Below are positions 12,523 to 25,200 of a DNA stretch of 64,000 bases, in pieces. The notes beneath the pieces were generated by a model. That model was not told the DNA's origin, did not search any database, and saw only the letters and a program-made list of their open reading frames with translations. Location of the stretch: NCBI GenBank assembly GCA_023079485.1, contig CM041083.1, forward strand, positions 106,593,054-106,657,053, read 5' to 3'. The position numbers and the translations under genes were made by a program. The number at the start of each line of letters is the position of its first letter. The first letter of the stretch is position 1. Origin of the DNA: Archilochus colubris. Lineage: Eukaryota > Chordata > Aves > Apodiformes > Trochilidae.

Positions 12523-12905
12523 TTCATAGAATCATAGAATATGCCAAGTTGGAAGGGACCCATCAGGATTAACAAGCCCATCTCCCATCCCCATGTAGGG
12601 CTCCCCCAGGATCACACCATGGGAGTATCATTCAAACACTTCTTGAACTCAGGCAGGCTTGGTGCTGTGACCACTTCCCTGGGGAGTTTGTTCCAGTGCT
12701 CAGCCACTGTCTGTGTGAAAAACCTTTTCCTAGTATCTAGCCTAAACCTCCCCTGATTCAGCTTCCTACCATTTCCCTGAGTCCTGTTTTTTGGTCACAG
12801 GAGTGAAGAAATTAGTGCCAGTGCCATCTCTTCCCCTTGTGAGGAAGCCATATACTGCAATGAGGTCTCCCCTCAGCCTCTTTTTCTTCCCCTGACTCTT
12901 GTTTT
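12523..12905 (-). mobile_element. CR1 LINE fragment, 5'-truncated, reverse orientation
   Basis: The reverse-oriented CR1 3' end is obvious: TCATAGAATCATAGAAT at about 12523-12540, then TTGGAAGGGACCC. It continues through the C-terminal part of the ORF (complement of CACTTCCCTGGGGAGTTTGT and the AATGAGGTCTCCCCTCAGCC box). Homology fades near 12905. It appears older than the 27.1-kb copy and belongs to a different subfamily, with a longer 3' UTR carrying the CCCATGTAGGGCTC stretch. Confidence 0.93.
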
Positions 12906-13190
12906 TCTTTTAACTCTGTACATATTTGGCATATGAAACTAAAAAGGTGAACAAATCCTTTTTGAATAAAGCATTCCAAATAGTTTGCACCCACAGAATT
13001 TTAATAATTTTAATTATAAGATGTAGCAAAGTTCATTTTGCAGTAACTGCAGTTGTAATGTGTTAGGCATAGATTTACAGCATTACACATTTTTCCAATC
13101 AGTTTGAAAAAGTCTAATCTCACAGAAGCATAACTATTCCACATATTATTTTCATTTCTTTCCTTTTTAGTTGTCTTTGTTTAGTCAGTT
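12906..13190. other. Spacer, nothing recognised
   Basis: AT-rich sequence between the CR1 and the probable LTR fragment, with no feature seen. Confidence 0.5.
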
Positions 13191-13194
13191 GCTC

Positions 13195-13520
13195 TATCAC
13201 ACGATGACCCCCCTTCCCACCAAGAAGGGGAGTCAGGAAAAACAGGGGTCTTTGTGTTTAAATGGAAACAGATTTAATAAAATTATAATGAAGAACAGCT
13301 ATTAATCCCAGTAATAACATGAAATACAAAGCTATAATCAGCCCATACAGTGGTTCCAAGCTGTGCACTCCCAGTAGCAAGTGCAATATGTCAAGCATTG
13401 CAAGCACTGCATATCCAGTAAACACACAACATTTACACAAACATAAGAGTAGACCTCAGGAGTAGGCAGATGGCTGAGACCCTCCAGGGACAGAAATAAA
13501 ACCAAGTGCCTTATCACCTT
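13195..13520 (-). mobile_element. Probable degraded LTR tail of an endogenous retrovirus-like element
   Basis: Read on the minus strand, this block has the layout of a passerine-type LTR 3' part: an AT-rich stretch leading to TTTTATTAAATCTGTTTCCA (a poly(A)-signal-like ATTAAA), then a pyrimidine-rich segment, a GACTCCCCTTCTTGGTGGGA box and a G-rich GGAAGGGGGGTCA box near the end. The 60-codon hydrophobic minus frame at 13258-13440 overlaps this and is probably not a gene. The match is from memory of the general LTR pattern and is divergent. No second LTR, internal gag/pol or target-site duplication was seen nearby. It could be another repeat class. Confidence 0.45.
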
Positions 13521-14249
13521 TGTTGTCACCAAATCAGGGCTGTAGTCTTCTCAAGAATTTAGCTTTCCTTAGTAGAGAATTAATTCTATGATTCTAGCTC
13601 AGTGAAATCAGGACACCAGCTTTGATGTGTTTAGTAGCTTTCTAAATCACTCTATTAACTGCTATTTTTAACTTAATTTCTATTTGGAGAATAAAATTCA
13701 TAGTACAATAAGACCATAATAATAATCTTATTTCTGGTAGTAGAAAGCCTTCCTACTGAAACTCAACCTCAATTAGGAACTGTCAGGATTTTTATAAAAA
13801 TCCTATTACCCCTGAGGAAAATATGCTATTTGATTTTGATAGGATCAGGTGCATGCTTATTGTATTTGTTTGGTTTTCAAATTTAATTAAGGTCTTAAAC
13901 ACTGTTCACAAAAATAATGACAGTGAAAGGCAAAGGCAAGATAATAAGTTCTTCCTGTGCATTGTTCACACTTGCTACAGTGAATGGAAGCGTTAGGAGG
14001 GAGATTCTTTTGTACTTTACCAGTTCACCAGTTGTTTTTCAGTTTATATTTCCATTTATTCTTAAAACCATGTCCTGACTCATTATGTAGTCAGTGGTAT
14101 TGATCATGTTGTCTGTCTTAGAAAGAAATTTTGGGTGAAAAATCTTGGTCACACCCAAGTCAAGTGAGTTTTATGGCTGCTGCTTTCATCAGGGCCAAGA
14201 CAATCAACCTTGGTGACTTTTTATTGGGGTGATGCCAATGTCTGTCATT
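13521..14249. other. Unique non-coding DNA
   Basis: No gene is seen. A lone ATTCTATGATTCTA at about 13579-13592 resembles a CR1 tail, but no CR1 body precedes it. Confidence 0.5.
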
Positions 14250-14251
14250 TA

Positions 14252-14716
14252 ACAGAATCACAGCAATTTAGGGGTTGGAAGGGACCTCAAAAGATCATTG
14301 GGTCCAACTCCCTGCCAGAGCAGGGTCATCTACAGGAGGTCACACAGGGAAGTGTCCAGGTGGGGTTTGAATATCTCCAGAGAAGGAGACTCCACAGCCT
14401 CCCTGGGCAGCCTGTGCCAGTGCTCTGTCACACTCAGAATAAAATTTTTTTCCTCCTGTTTCTATGGAACCTCCTATGTTCACATTTATATGGTTCTCTC
14501 CCTTTTCATATTTATAAACATATACGAGTTCACCCCTCATTCTCCTCCAAGCTGAAGAGACCCAGCTTCCTCAGCCTTCCCTCATAATGGAGATGTTCCA
14601 CTCCCTTAAACATCTTGGAGGCTCTGCTCTGGACTACAAGCAGTTCCTTGTCCTTCTTGAACTGAGCAGCCCAGAACTGGACACAATATTCCAGATGCAG
14701 CCTCACCGGGGTAATT
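14252..14716 (-). mobile_element. CR1 LINE fragment, 5'-truncated, reverse orientation
   Basis: The 3' end is marked by the decayed terminal octamers CAGAATCACAG and then GGGTTGGAAGGGACCTCAAA. The C-terminal RT-ORF region follows, including the complement of CACAGCCTCCCTGGGCAGCC. The minus strand reads CR1-like peptides such as [20 protein letters not shown] and [14 protein letters not shown], separated by frame breaks and an AT-rich interruption around 14440-14520. The copy is truncated at about 14716, inside a 16-bp tandem duplication. Confidence 0.92.
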
Positions 14717-14736
14717 TCATACCGGGGAAATTTCAT
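14705..14736. repeat. 16-bp tandem duplication at the CR1 junction
   Basis: Two adjacent 16-base units, ACCGGGGTAATTTCAT (14705-14720) and ACCGGGGAAATTTCAT (14721-14736), differ at one base. The first unit overlaps the end of recognisable CR1 homology. Confidence 0.9.
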
Positions 14737-17700
14737 TTTACACTTCAGCTTTACAGACCTCTTTTCCTAGGTGATAGACATATATATTGTTCCTTTGTCC
14801 TTGACAACTGAGGGTCAATCTATAAAATTAGCAGGTGTATCACTTCAGATGACAGATCTGAGAGAAATCATGGTGCAGCCTGCAAAGAGATAGGGATGCA
14901 GGCAGGACAGCACTGGGTACAATTTCACCCCCTCTACACTGACCAGAGCCATAACACAGTGCAGTGTCCCACAACAGAAAAAATTGTAAGTGCAGCAGCA
15001 TCATGACAATGGGGGGACCATTTCCTCATTATACAGAGCAGCTGAACATGAGGAGATGTGTTCTGGGAAATTGCCTTCATATGATGCTGCTTCAGAGGAA
15101 GGAGAAACCATCCAAAGGGCAGGATACATCTGTCTGTAAACAACCCCTAGTGTGAATAACCATTTCACTATGTGTTTTTGAATCACAGATTTCTGTGGAT
15201 AAGGACTGTCTCTCACCAGATACCCACAAAGAGCTTAACACAGTAGGACTCTAATCTTAGTTGGGGTCTCTTAAGTACAAACCTGCTGCCAGTAATGAAC
15301 GACTATTAATCTTTCCTAGCATGATTTTAAATGACTGAGAATATGCAGTTTGGACTAACACAGCAAAAATACTTTCCTCTTAATATTTTGGTTGTTCTTT
15401 TCTCTCATATGCTTAAATAATTCAAAACATAAGTGCCTACTCTTATTTCTTACTGCAAATGACATCTGTTCCTCATGAATTCACTGAGTCTCATGCATGA
15501 TGTTTGCTATGCCTGGATACTTTCCTTTGAAACGTGCTAGCTAAAGATGAGCTCTTATTCTGAAACTTGACAAAAGTTTTGATCAGTAACAGTTACAACA
15601 AAAGGTCTGTATTGGGCAAGATTTAAATCACAATCTGGGCAAAACCTTCAGACTGAGGGTTTTGACTGGAAACGTTTATCTAAACAGCAAGAGGAATATG
15701 AAGATACTGTACTGACACGTCAGAACTCGTTCATCCAACAGTAAGGTAGAGCTGCTTTCATTCCATGTTTTCCACAGCATTCTTTATACATTAGTCCTGT
15801 TATCAGGTTTGCCAAACCAAAGACACAAAAAGAAAACAAAATATTCACTCACAAGACACGGCTCTTTCCCCCTCCTCAAAACATGTGTTTTGATCCAGTA
15901 ACTTAGAGGTCACACACTGCTTATTCAGAACACAGCGAGACTGTAATCATAAGCAGAGTTGCAAAAGGCACTGCCACCAAAGCAGAAACAATTTTCTTGC
16001 TCATATATCATATAACCCAGGGTGGTCTGCTGCTGTCATCTTAAAGACTTCAGTTCACAATCCATTACCACCCCTGCAACAGCCAGGTCTTGCTCTGCTG
16101 TGAAAACCCCAGAGCCCTTTGGCAGCACCCATTGTGGCCACACTTTCCCCCTTGTCCACACTGTAAGGGGCTGTGGGACTGCACCAGGGACACAGTGGTG
16201 GGCAGGAGGGTGGCTGCTGTCTGGTAGAGACATGCCAACACAGTTGATGCTGCAAAGTACCAAGGGCTTTGGGGAAAACACCTCCGACCCACAGCCAGAA
16301 GGAGCTTTTTCCATCATCACAGCAAGGGATTGCAGCAAATGCATGCAAAAGTGTACAGCTTTTGGGGCAGCACATGAACTTTAAAATAATGGTTCTGGAC
16401 AGTTTCTTAGAGTTGTTTCCTCTTTGGAACTGACATATTTCCAAGAAGACCTCTGTCCTCTTACACTGAAACACAAACAAGGCTCAGTTTCAGTAAAAAG
16501 AGGTTTAGATGATCCCTGTGAGAGAAAACTGGTCAGGTATCTAATGCAGTATACTGGGGAGTGTTTTTACACTGAACTTCTTCTGCCAACACTGCATGCT
16601 TCTCATGCTGACTCCTTTCTGCAGGGAAAATCAGAGTTAATCAGAAAACTACAAACATCATTGCTCCTCTTTTTATTTTATCAATAAGTCCAGTCAATCC
16701 TCCTCTAGGAGACTTGATCTAAGAAGTGTTTAGTCACAAATTTCAGGAACTTAATTACAGAGACATAGAGCACATAAGCACAACAGTATCCCAGACAGAG
16801 GAAGTGAGATTACTTCATATTCATTAACCTAAGTCTGGAATTTTATTCTCCTTCACTGTTTGGCTGCCACATCTCAATGCAAGGTATGGGAATGCAAGTG
16901 AATGGCGTATCTTCTTCGTTAACATTTTCACGGAGAGTAAGCAATGACACTTCAGTTCTGAAAGTCAGTCTCCTAAGATAAAAATAGTAGACATATTATA
17001 AAAATGTAGTATTATCAGAGTTCTGGTCAATGCTTTAAAACAAACCACAATGGATACCACATTACCCCTTGCACAATCAAATGTGAAAACCTGGAAAAAA
17101 GATGAATGGGCAGAGAGAGAGGGGCTCTAAATGTCTGTGACCACTCCACCTCCAAAATAATTTTGTATCTCCTGATCCCTAGCTCACTAAACCAGTAAGG
17201 AAAGAAATAACAGACACAAACTCATGGGAAAGAAAATAAAATCAGTGGCAAGAAAATTCATGCTGATAAGCTCTGTATCTCGAATCATATGAGAGCAGAC
17301 AAGATGATTTTCATGAATGTGACAATTTGGGGTAATTAAAACTGAAGAGACCAGCCAACTGAGTTCTGCAAGGCTTTTTGTTCTTTCAGCTTTATGTCTG
17401 AGCCTGAAGTTACACCAGAGATAAGACTGAGAGCAGACAGAAAAGAGCACACTCCCATCAATCCAGCTGTCCAGCCAGAGTGAGGAAGAGAAGTGGCAGC
17501 TTCTTAATTGTCAGTACCTGCACAAAGGGTTGAGAAATTGTTCCTGTACGTACTGCCTTGCTAAATTTGGGTTTGGTATAACAAAAAGGAAGTCACATAT
17601 GGAATATTTTGTCTTTTACTTTAAAAAAACCTGAAAAATATTTTTCTGGATAAAATCTTGTCCATGCTAAGGCACCTGCTGGAAAGGAATTAAGCTCCTT

Positions 17701-20700
17701 GTCTATGCAATCTCTATAGCAGTAAGGATGTCCCTTAAGGGAAAGAGACAGTGTAAAACAACAGGACTAAACATACTTGGTTTTTCTCAGCTGCCAATCA
17801 GAGTGAGAGTCCTAAAGTTCAGATGCAACTAAAGGATACTGCAGGTTGAATATAACAACAATGTTGCTTGGGGTGACACAGGTTACAGCTCATATGTCAA
17901 CAAGGAGCTTCTGAATGGATCCTAACATAAATACAATTATAGTTATATCTCACAGAAGTAAGGAAAAGTTACTACTAACTTGTTTCCTATGTGTTTTTGA
18001 AAAATATATTAAAAACTTTTTAAAAAAAATAAATATTTTTATGACATTTTGAAAAAATTTGTACACTTCAAGCTGGGGTTCAGTTAAAAAGCACATTTAA
18101 AAAAATAATAAAAACCATGAGAATTTAAAAAATGTATCTGTCATTTAAAAAATATCAAATGTATGGATGTATGGAAGACACTTTTTCACTGGAATTTCTA
18201 TTGTATTTCAAATCCTCTTGCTTTTTGTACACATGAAGTTTCACACAAACAACAGTTGTAATTCACATTTTATGTCACATGAGGTAATGGAGTTACTGTC
18301 TACAGGCATCTGCAAGGTTGTTTTTCTACTTTCTAAAGGAAAATCAAGTCTTGGTATTTAAAACTGAGGATTGTCAGGTAGGCCATGGATCTTTAGCAGA
18401 AAATATCCAACCACATTGTTATTCCATGCAGAGGCAGTTATTTTCAGATGACATGTCCTGACTGCCATCAACAGTACCTTTGTTATAGTACAATATGAAT
18501 TAGTAAATCTAAAATAATACTGCAGGAGGGTTGACACTGACCATTGCTCTTTCTCCATGCAAGTATTTTTTTCTTGCCACCTTTAATGAAATGAACATAT
18601 ACATGAAGAGTTGACAACTTTTTCTAATTCCATGGCTGCAATATAAATGAGATTAATTAGCAAGTCCAACTCAGCCAAGCGATTAACAACATAACTAACA
18701 TTACTTCCTAATAATACAGTATGAACAAGATTGTATTTTCTCTTCAGACTAGTTCTTTCACTAAAAAAAACCAAAAAACCCTCAAACAAAACAACTCAAA
18801 ATGGAACAGTATGATTACATAAATATATAGCTTAAATACGCCAAATAGTTATACAAAATGTTGACAATCCCATGTAATATTTTAGTGTGAAGGTCATCAT
18901 TAATCACAATGGATTTTCCAATTGAGCTGTGCCAAGGTTTTTTAAAGAGAATTTACCACAGCAGCACAGTGTAACATCCCTTAAAACAAGCACTTCCTTA
19001 TCAGCATTCTTTGGGAACATTTTTAGTTTGTTACTGATATTTTTGCAATAATTTTCTATGATATTTCACCAAGTAGGTCAGTTTTATTACATGGCTACCC
19101 ACAGACTATTTTTTTTCTTGTTTGTATGTATTTAACTTACACAGTGTATAGCATTTCTTTTTTGATTTAAAATCAATGGCTATTTGTTGTGTGACAATGA
19201 TTTTGTAGTGACTTCAGACATACGCATACACAATATGTGTATTTCAGATTTCAGACTCCAGAAATACAAATACAGCATTTCACTTAAGAGCCAATCTTTT
19301 TGTTTTTGTGGAAGACAAAAGAAAACATGGCAGAATGTGTCTCTTCTCTCTCCCAAACTTTCCCAGGGAGAGACTTCCCAATTTTGCATTCGTGGAAGGG
19401 CTATAGAGAGATGCAGCTCATGGCACTGACCAGAGAATCTCTGTCTTCCACAGAAAGTAAATATATGGACTTACATACTTTGCAAATCCATAGTTCTGGT
19501 GTTTTTTTCAGGGAAGAAAAGGCAGAAATGCATCTTCTATAAACTCCCTTCTTCTTCACAGAACTTCTTATCCCAGCGTCAGCGACACAGAACTCACCAG
19601 AATTCTGTTCTCTTTCTTGCTTCCTCCATGGTATCCTTCGTCCTCAAAATCTTTTATGTAACTTAGTTTTCATTACAGCCCTGCTCTGAATTGGTTCATA
19701 CTGGCACCAGTTTTCATGAACCACCCGTTACTATCTCATCTAGGCACATTGATTTGTTTTTCACGTCCCACAGGCCAGAAATGCCTAAGAGTTATTAACT
19801 ACTATTTCCAGACAAGATGAAAAGTGTAATTTCGTTTGCAGTCACCTGCCAACTTAGAATTCTCAAAATTACAACCAGCTTTTGATTTTAAAAGCCCACA
19901 TTTTAATGATAGCCTATTGCAATCTCTATGTTCCTTTACAATTATTTAAACGGCAATTTTCCACCATTCATTCTTTACTTGGCACTCTCTCTTCCCACTA
20001 CCTGGCACAGAGAACTCTGGTCTCATCATATAACTTCATTCCATGGGGGCACTCCCAGCTTTATGTTTCATAGATTTATCTTTTCGCTTTGTTTTCTTTT
20101 AAGTTGTTGCAGGGAAGAGGTATTGTGGAAAGGAGTCAATATCCTAGAAAAAAATTACAAACCACTCAAGATCTGCATGTTACTGAAATAAAAGCACAAT
20201 TCTTATTGACCGAATTTCAGTGGTATCTGGAAATAAAAGCAGTATTTTAAGAAACAGCTGAACTGCAACAGAATTGTTCTAACATTTAGTTACCCAAGTT
20301 TGCAACTTTTATGAAAACAGAAAACAATCAAGCCTTACTCTACCATCTAAATCAGTCTGGTGGTGAGTCTTACTCACTTCAAACTCTGGTGCCCAGCCTT
20401 ACTCATTCCAAACTCACTAATTAGATGACATCTAACTGTTAACTGTAAGCTGTCAGAGGTTTGGTATTTTCATTAATATTTGTCCAGGGTGCCTCAAGTG
20501 CAACTACTGTTATTTACTTTATTCCCTGGTACTTCAAAGCTTGGGAGAGAGTGTAACTCCATTTGTCTCTGTTGTCAAGGAGGAAGAAGAACTTTATTTT
20601 TTCTAAAGCCCATTTACATGATACTGACTTCCACAGAATCTACAGTTTATTGATGACATCTTGGATGTATGTGGCTTCTGTAACACGAGAAAATAGTTTC

Positions 20701-22250
20701 TGGTTGACCCTCTAATTGCAGTCATAAAGCTCTTCCAAATTTCCAGCAGTTGATACGATCTTCCTTTTGTGTAGCTGGTAGGAACATACATGAGAACAAA
20801 CTCTAACCACACTGAAAAACATATACAGAGACCAGCAGATGAATGTATGTTTATTATGAGATGTCTGTGTTTGTTATAATCAATGAGTGCTTGATCAAAC
20901 CCTGAATTTATACAACTTTAAAAACTCTCATGGAGAATGTGACATATGTCTGCAAAATGGATTTGGCAAACTTATCCAATAAGCAATGACCTGGGATTAA
21001 AGGACATACTCTAAAAGAGAAAAATGAGAATAGAATCACAGTAACAATGTGAAATACTGGCCATGACCAAGTTTGATGATAGCCACTAGTAGTTACAACA
21101 GATCAGCTAAGCGTAGCAGTAGTTAAAAGAGAGCTTGTGTGAATGGTGTGCAGGGTCTAAGCCTTGCCAGAGAGACACAACCCATCTTTTGTACCACTGC
21201 TGTAATTTTTTCCTTCTCTCAGGTTTTCAGCACAAGCAATTAATTCCAGTGTAATTTTCTGCTGGTCTGACTGTTAATTGAATCACATTTATTTCAGGCA
21301 TGAAGCTTACAGTTTGAGAGCACAGCACAAATTCACACTTTTTTATCACAGGATTTGGTTCTTTGTAGGGAAATGCTTGTTGTCAGATAAGCCACATTGC
21401 TTACATTATGTGTTTCAGAAGGACACTGAGTTATATTTCTGTGAGTATCTTCCTTATATTAACAGTCGTATTCTTCCCAAAAAAGTTCTCCCACAGAAGT
21501 TGAGTTAAAATCATATCATTCTTTTGACAAAAGCCAAAACTGGCCACATGCACTGAAATTTGGTCTATATACCTTTTCAGAGAGAAATCCACTGCTTCAT
21601 CATAATTACAAAGTCCAAGGCCATTTAGAGAGTGTGATCCTCCAGTAATTCCTGTATAAAATATGGTGCAGAGTTATTATCACACCTATTCTTGCCCCAC
21701 AAGTTGTAATGTGAACATGCTATTATAGCAAAACTTATATCCAGGTATACCTGTTATTGATGTACTTGTTCTACACAGCTTCAGAAACAGAGAGTAAGAT
21801 GATGCATTGGTTAGCAAACAGAAACATTTTGCATGGGTGTATCCATATCCCTTTGAAATGTCAAAGTTCTTTGCTAACTCTGAATAAATATTTCTGTTCA
21901 TCTTTGTAAAGCTCTATTAATGCAAGTTTTGTAACTTTAAATTTTTTTTCCAGTTATTCTCCTTTCGAAGACCATTGTAATGTATAAATTGTACAACAAT
22001 ATATAAAGTTCTAAGTTTTCACTAGGATTTCTTTATTTGTAGTGCCCAAGAAGCCAGTCATTTATTAGGATTTCATCCTCTGCAATTACATAAGGAAAGA
22101 AGTATGCACTCCCACAGCATGTAACTGTACTAATCCATCTCTTTCTTCCCTGTTTGATTATTACTCAATAGTGCTAAAATGCAGCTTGCAAGACCTTATT
22201 TCAGTCATCTGATACTGAGTTACCAGTGCCCTGAAATCAATAAATATATA
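14737..22250. other. Unique non-coding DNA
   Basis: No gene, RNA or dispersed repeat is recognised. A locally GC-richer block at about 16030-16350 keeps several frames open on both strands (120 codons plus, 141 and 102 codons minus). None of these shows a family signature, and they overlap one another. An AT-rich patch lies at 18000-18150, and a short A/C-rich tract at about 18763-18795. Confidence 0.5.
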
Positions 22251-22252
22251 GT

Positions 22253-22269
22253 GGGGGGAGAGGGGAGGG
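22253..22269 (+). other. Short G-rich tract
   Basis: Runs of six, four and three G separated by one to three purines. It is a weak quadruplex candidate at most, because four clean G3 runs with loops are not all present. Confidence 0.4.
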
Positions 22270-25200
22270 TAACATAAGTTTTTTAAGGGCCTCATGAATG
22301 AAGGGACATAGGTTTCTTTCTGGCTCTGAACTTTATTGAGCAGCCTATGAGAGTCTCAGCTCATAAATCAGTAGCAGCAATACTACAGTACCACTGCTGC
22401 TTCCCAGTGGCTGGGTGCAGAGTCCTTCAGACATTCTCCATCTCAGCTTACTGGTAACCAGTATTTGGCCCTCCAAATAGTAGTGGCTACCTTTTTTTAA
22501 CAGATATTTCCACGTCTGACATAGGACTGAGCTGAGTTCTTTTTTTGTCTTGTTTTTCACTGAGATGTGCAAGGAACAGTGTGTGATCCTGCAGCTGTCA
22601 TTCAGCCTTAAAATGTGTCTCTAACAGGAAAAACATGGAAGCAGCAACTTCCCATTCATCATTTGTTACCCAGGCTGAATCCTTGTTGGCTCTCTTGGAG
22701 CCCCATGATATACAGAGATTCTTACAGAGATGGAAAATTCTGATGACATAGAAAAGTTTTCTGGCACTTGTGCATGGGTGTGATAGGCACCTGGGCCCTC
22801 ACTGTAGACCTTTGAAAATGCTTTCAATGTGACAATGCTGGTGAAGCCCCTTTGAAATGCCACTTTTTCACTTAGTGTGAGACCTTTCGAGTGTTACTTG
22901 CAATATGTTTAACTCAAAGTAGCTCAGAATAGAAAATTTTCAGACATCTGGAAAGCTGCAGTTTGTGCTCATAATTTCCAGTGGACTAACCTAGTCCAGG
23001 GAAATCTGCCTTGAGGGCTGATTTGCAAAGAAAATAAATTTAAGGTTTTTCTCACTTCTACGTAGCACCTAAAACCTTTCTTGGTTTTTTGTGGTCTGTC
23101 TGTGGTATTTATACATGAAGACAGAAGCAGGCTTATCTTCTTTAGAAAATGTTACCATCAATACTGCTGTATCAAAATATTCTCCAGTTAAAGTATCATG
23201 CCAGGCAAAGAGATGTCATTAGTCTATGACACAACTCAACTACAACCACCATAAGCAGTGATATGATTTTTCCAGATCAGTATTTTCAGCAGACACATCT
23301 CTCACAGAATCCTGTTTGTCCAAAATAACACATTTCTATTAAAAGACCATTTCAGCTTGCCCTATTAGTAAGCCAAAAGAGCCTTATAAGATCAAAGACA
23401 CAAAAAGGATTGGCAAAGGACAATTTATAACAGTTGCAGACAAAATGAGGCTTTTTAGGTTCCACTAACGCATTGACTGTGGTTTGACTGCCTAACCACA
23501 GTTTTCCCAAAGCCTCTGGAAAAGATGCAAGTTTCCTGGAGTAGACCATCAAAAGTGGTACCACAAAAAAACTTTGGACAAGAGGGAGACATGAAGCTCA
23601 ATCTAACAATTAATTGTCTGCTACCAGGAGGCTGTATTCATCCATAGCTCCTGATAGCTGTCCTCATATTTCAGGAAATTCTACAGCAAAGTATTGCTGT
23701 GAGACTAATTTTCATGTTGAGTGTTTAAGCATTCAATGAAGAAACTTCAAAACTTCTAAGGAACATTTCTTAGAACTCTTCAATGTGTTTGTCATTCCAC
23801 CCATTCTGACAAGAGGTGTCTGAAACATGGTGACTGGTGACCCTCATTTACATGGGTGCTAACTCATCTATATTGTATACAACTCAGTATGTATGTGTTA
23901 CTTAGAACTGAATACAACTCTTGCAGCATGGAAAAAAATAGAACGACAGTACACAGTTCAGAAGACCACTAATTAGAAAACTAGGTTATGAAGTTGTTCT
24001 ACTTGCTCTTAAATAAAATTAAGAAAATAAATCTACTACAAATAGGAAAAAAATTACATGCATAGCTACCCTTATGATTGTCTCAGAAATATATCTATTT
24101 TAAATAAAATTATAAGTTTTTGTTAATGAAGATTTTAAGAGCCAGATTTCCTAGACAGTAATTTAAGATGGATTTCGTGATACAGTTACTGATGTCAGAA
24201 AAATAGTCTTAACCTTAATAATTATTTTATCTTAGGGAAAGCTGAAGCCACAAGATAAGAAAAAAATCACATTACTGGAAAATAACAAAAGAACCTTACA
24301 TATATACATTATCTTTATTTTCTTTTTCAAAGCAGTGATGGCTGATAGTAATTTTTTTCAGAACTTCTGAAGGGATCTCCAGTATCTGAATGTTATTATT
24401 TTTCTCTGTGACTTCTAGAATATGCTGCTTTCATACTCTTCCTACCTGTCAAAGAGGAAGTCTCTTTAATTTGGAACCAATTGTATATCTTATCACTTGA
24501 CAATGAATTCTCAGGAGTGCCTGTTCCCAGTTTCCCCTGCAATATCTGCCCTTTGATTGCAGCTATCCAGCAGAAGACAGAATAAAAGTACTCCACTCTA
24601 AATAAAAATAATTTGGTCTTATATGAAACAAATAACAAAAAAAATTGTCTATTTAGATACATGTTCTGCTGCTTTTTCTCTTCTAACAGAGAAGCACTGC
24701 TACAAGTCCATTCACTATGCACTCTCTAGATTTTAGTCACCATACCAGCTAGACCCATGCTTCAGACAAGTCTAAAGGAGATCCCAAGTTTAATACTTGC
24801 TTGGTACACTGACCTTGTCCTGCTCACCTAAGGATAAGCAGCACCCTGTTCATAACAGTGACTAGTAGTCATCTGAGCCACCCACTAGGTGTAAATTTGG
24901 CCTTTTACGGAGTACTCACAGGACTAAATTTAGATTTTTTTTAGACCTCTTTGGAAGTCACTGAAGGTTACTTCAGGCCTTAGTTGTTTCTAAAGCCTGT
25001 CTCCATGTCCTGTGGTAGGTATTTACCTACCTATTATGTAAGAATGTTCAGCCCACCTAGTAAGTAAGACTATTCCAAAGTCACTGTGCCCCAGGAATGA
25101 TTGTTTCTTTCAGCTGATCCTAAAGACATCCCAAGGTGTGTTTTTCCAGGGCAGTCATATGAAGTTACAAGAGGTTAATCCCTCCTCTTCTGCACTCTGA

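Noticed and set aside
13579..13592. ATTCTATGATTCTA resembling a CR1 3' tail
   Set aside because: No CR1 body or GGTCCCTTCCAA-type box lies upstream of it, so it is probably chance.
22253..22269. G-quadruplex candidate
   Set aside because: It does not contain four separate G3 runs with proper loops, so it is not claimed as a structural element.
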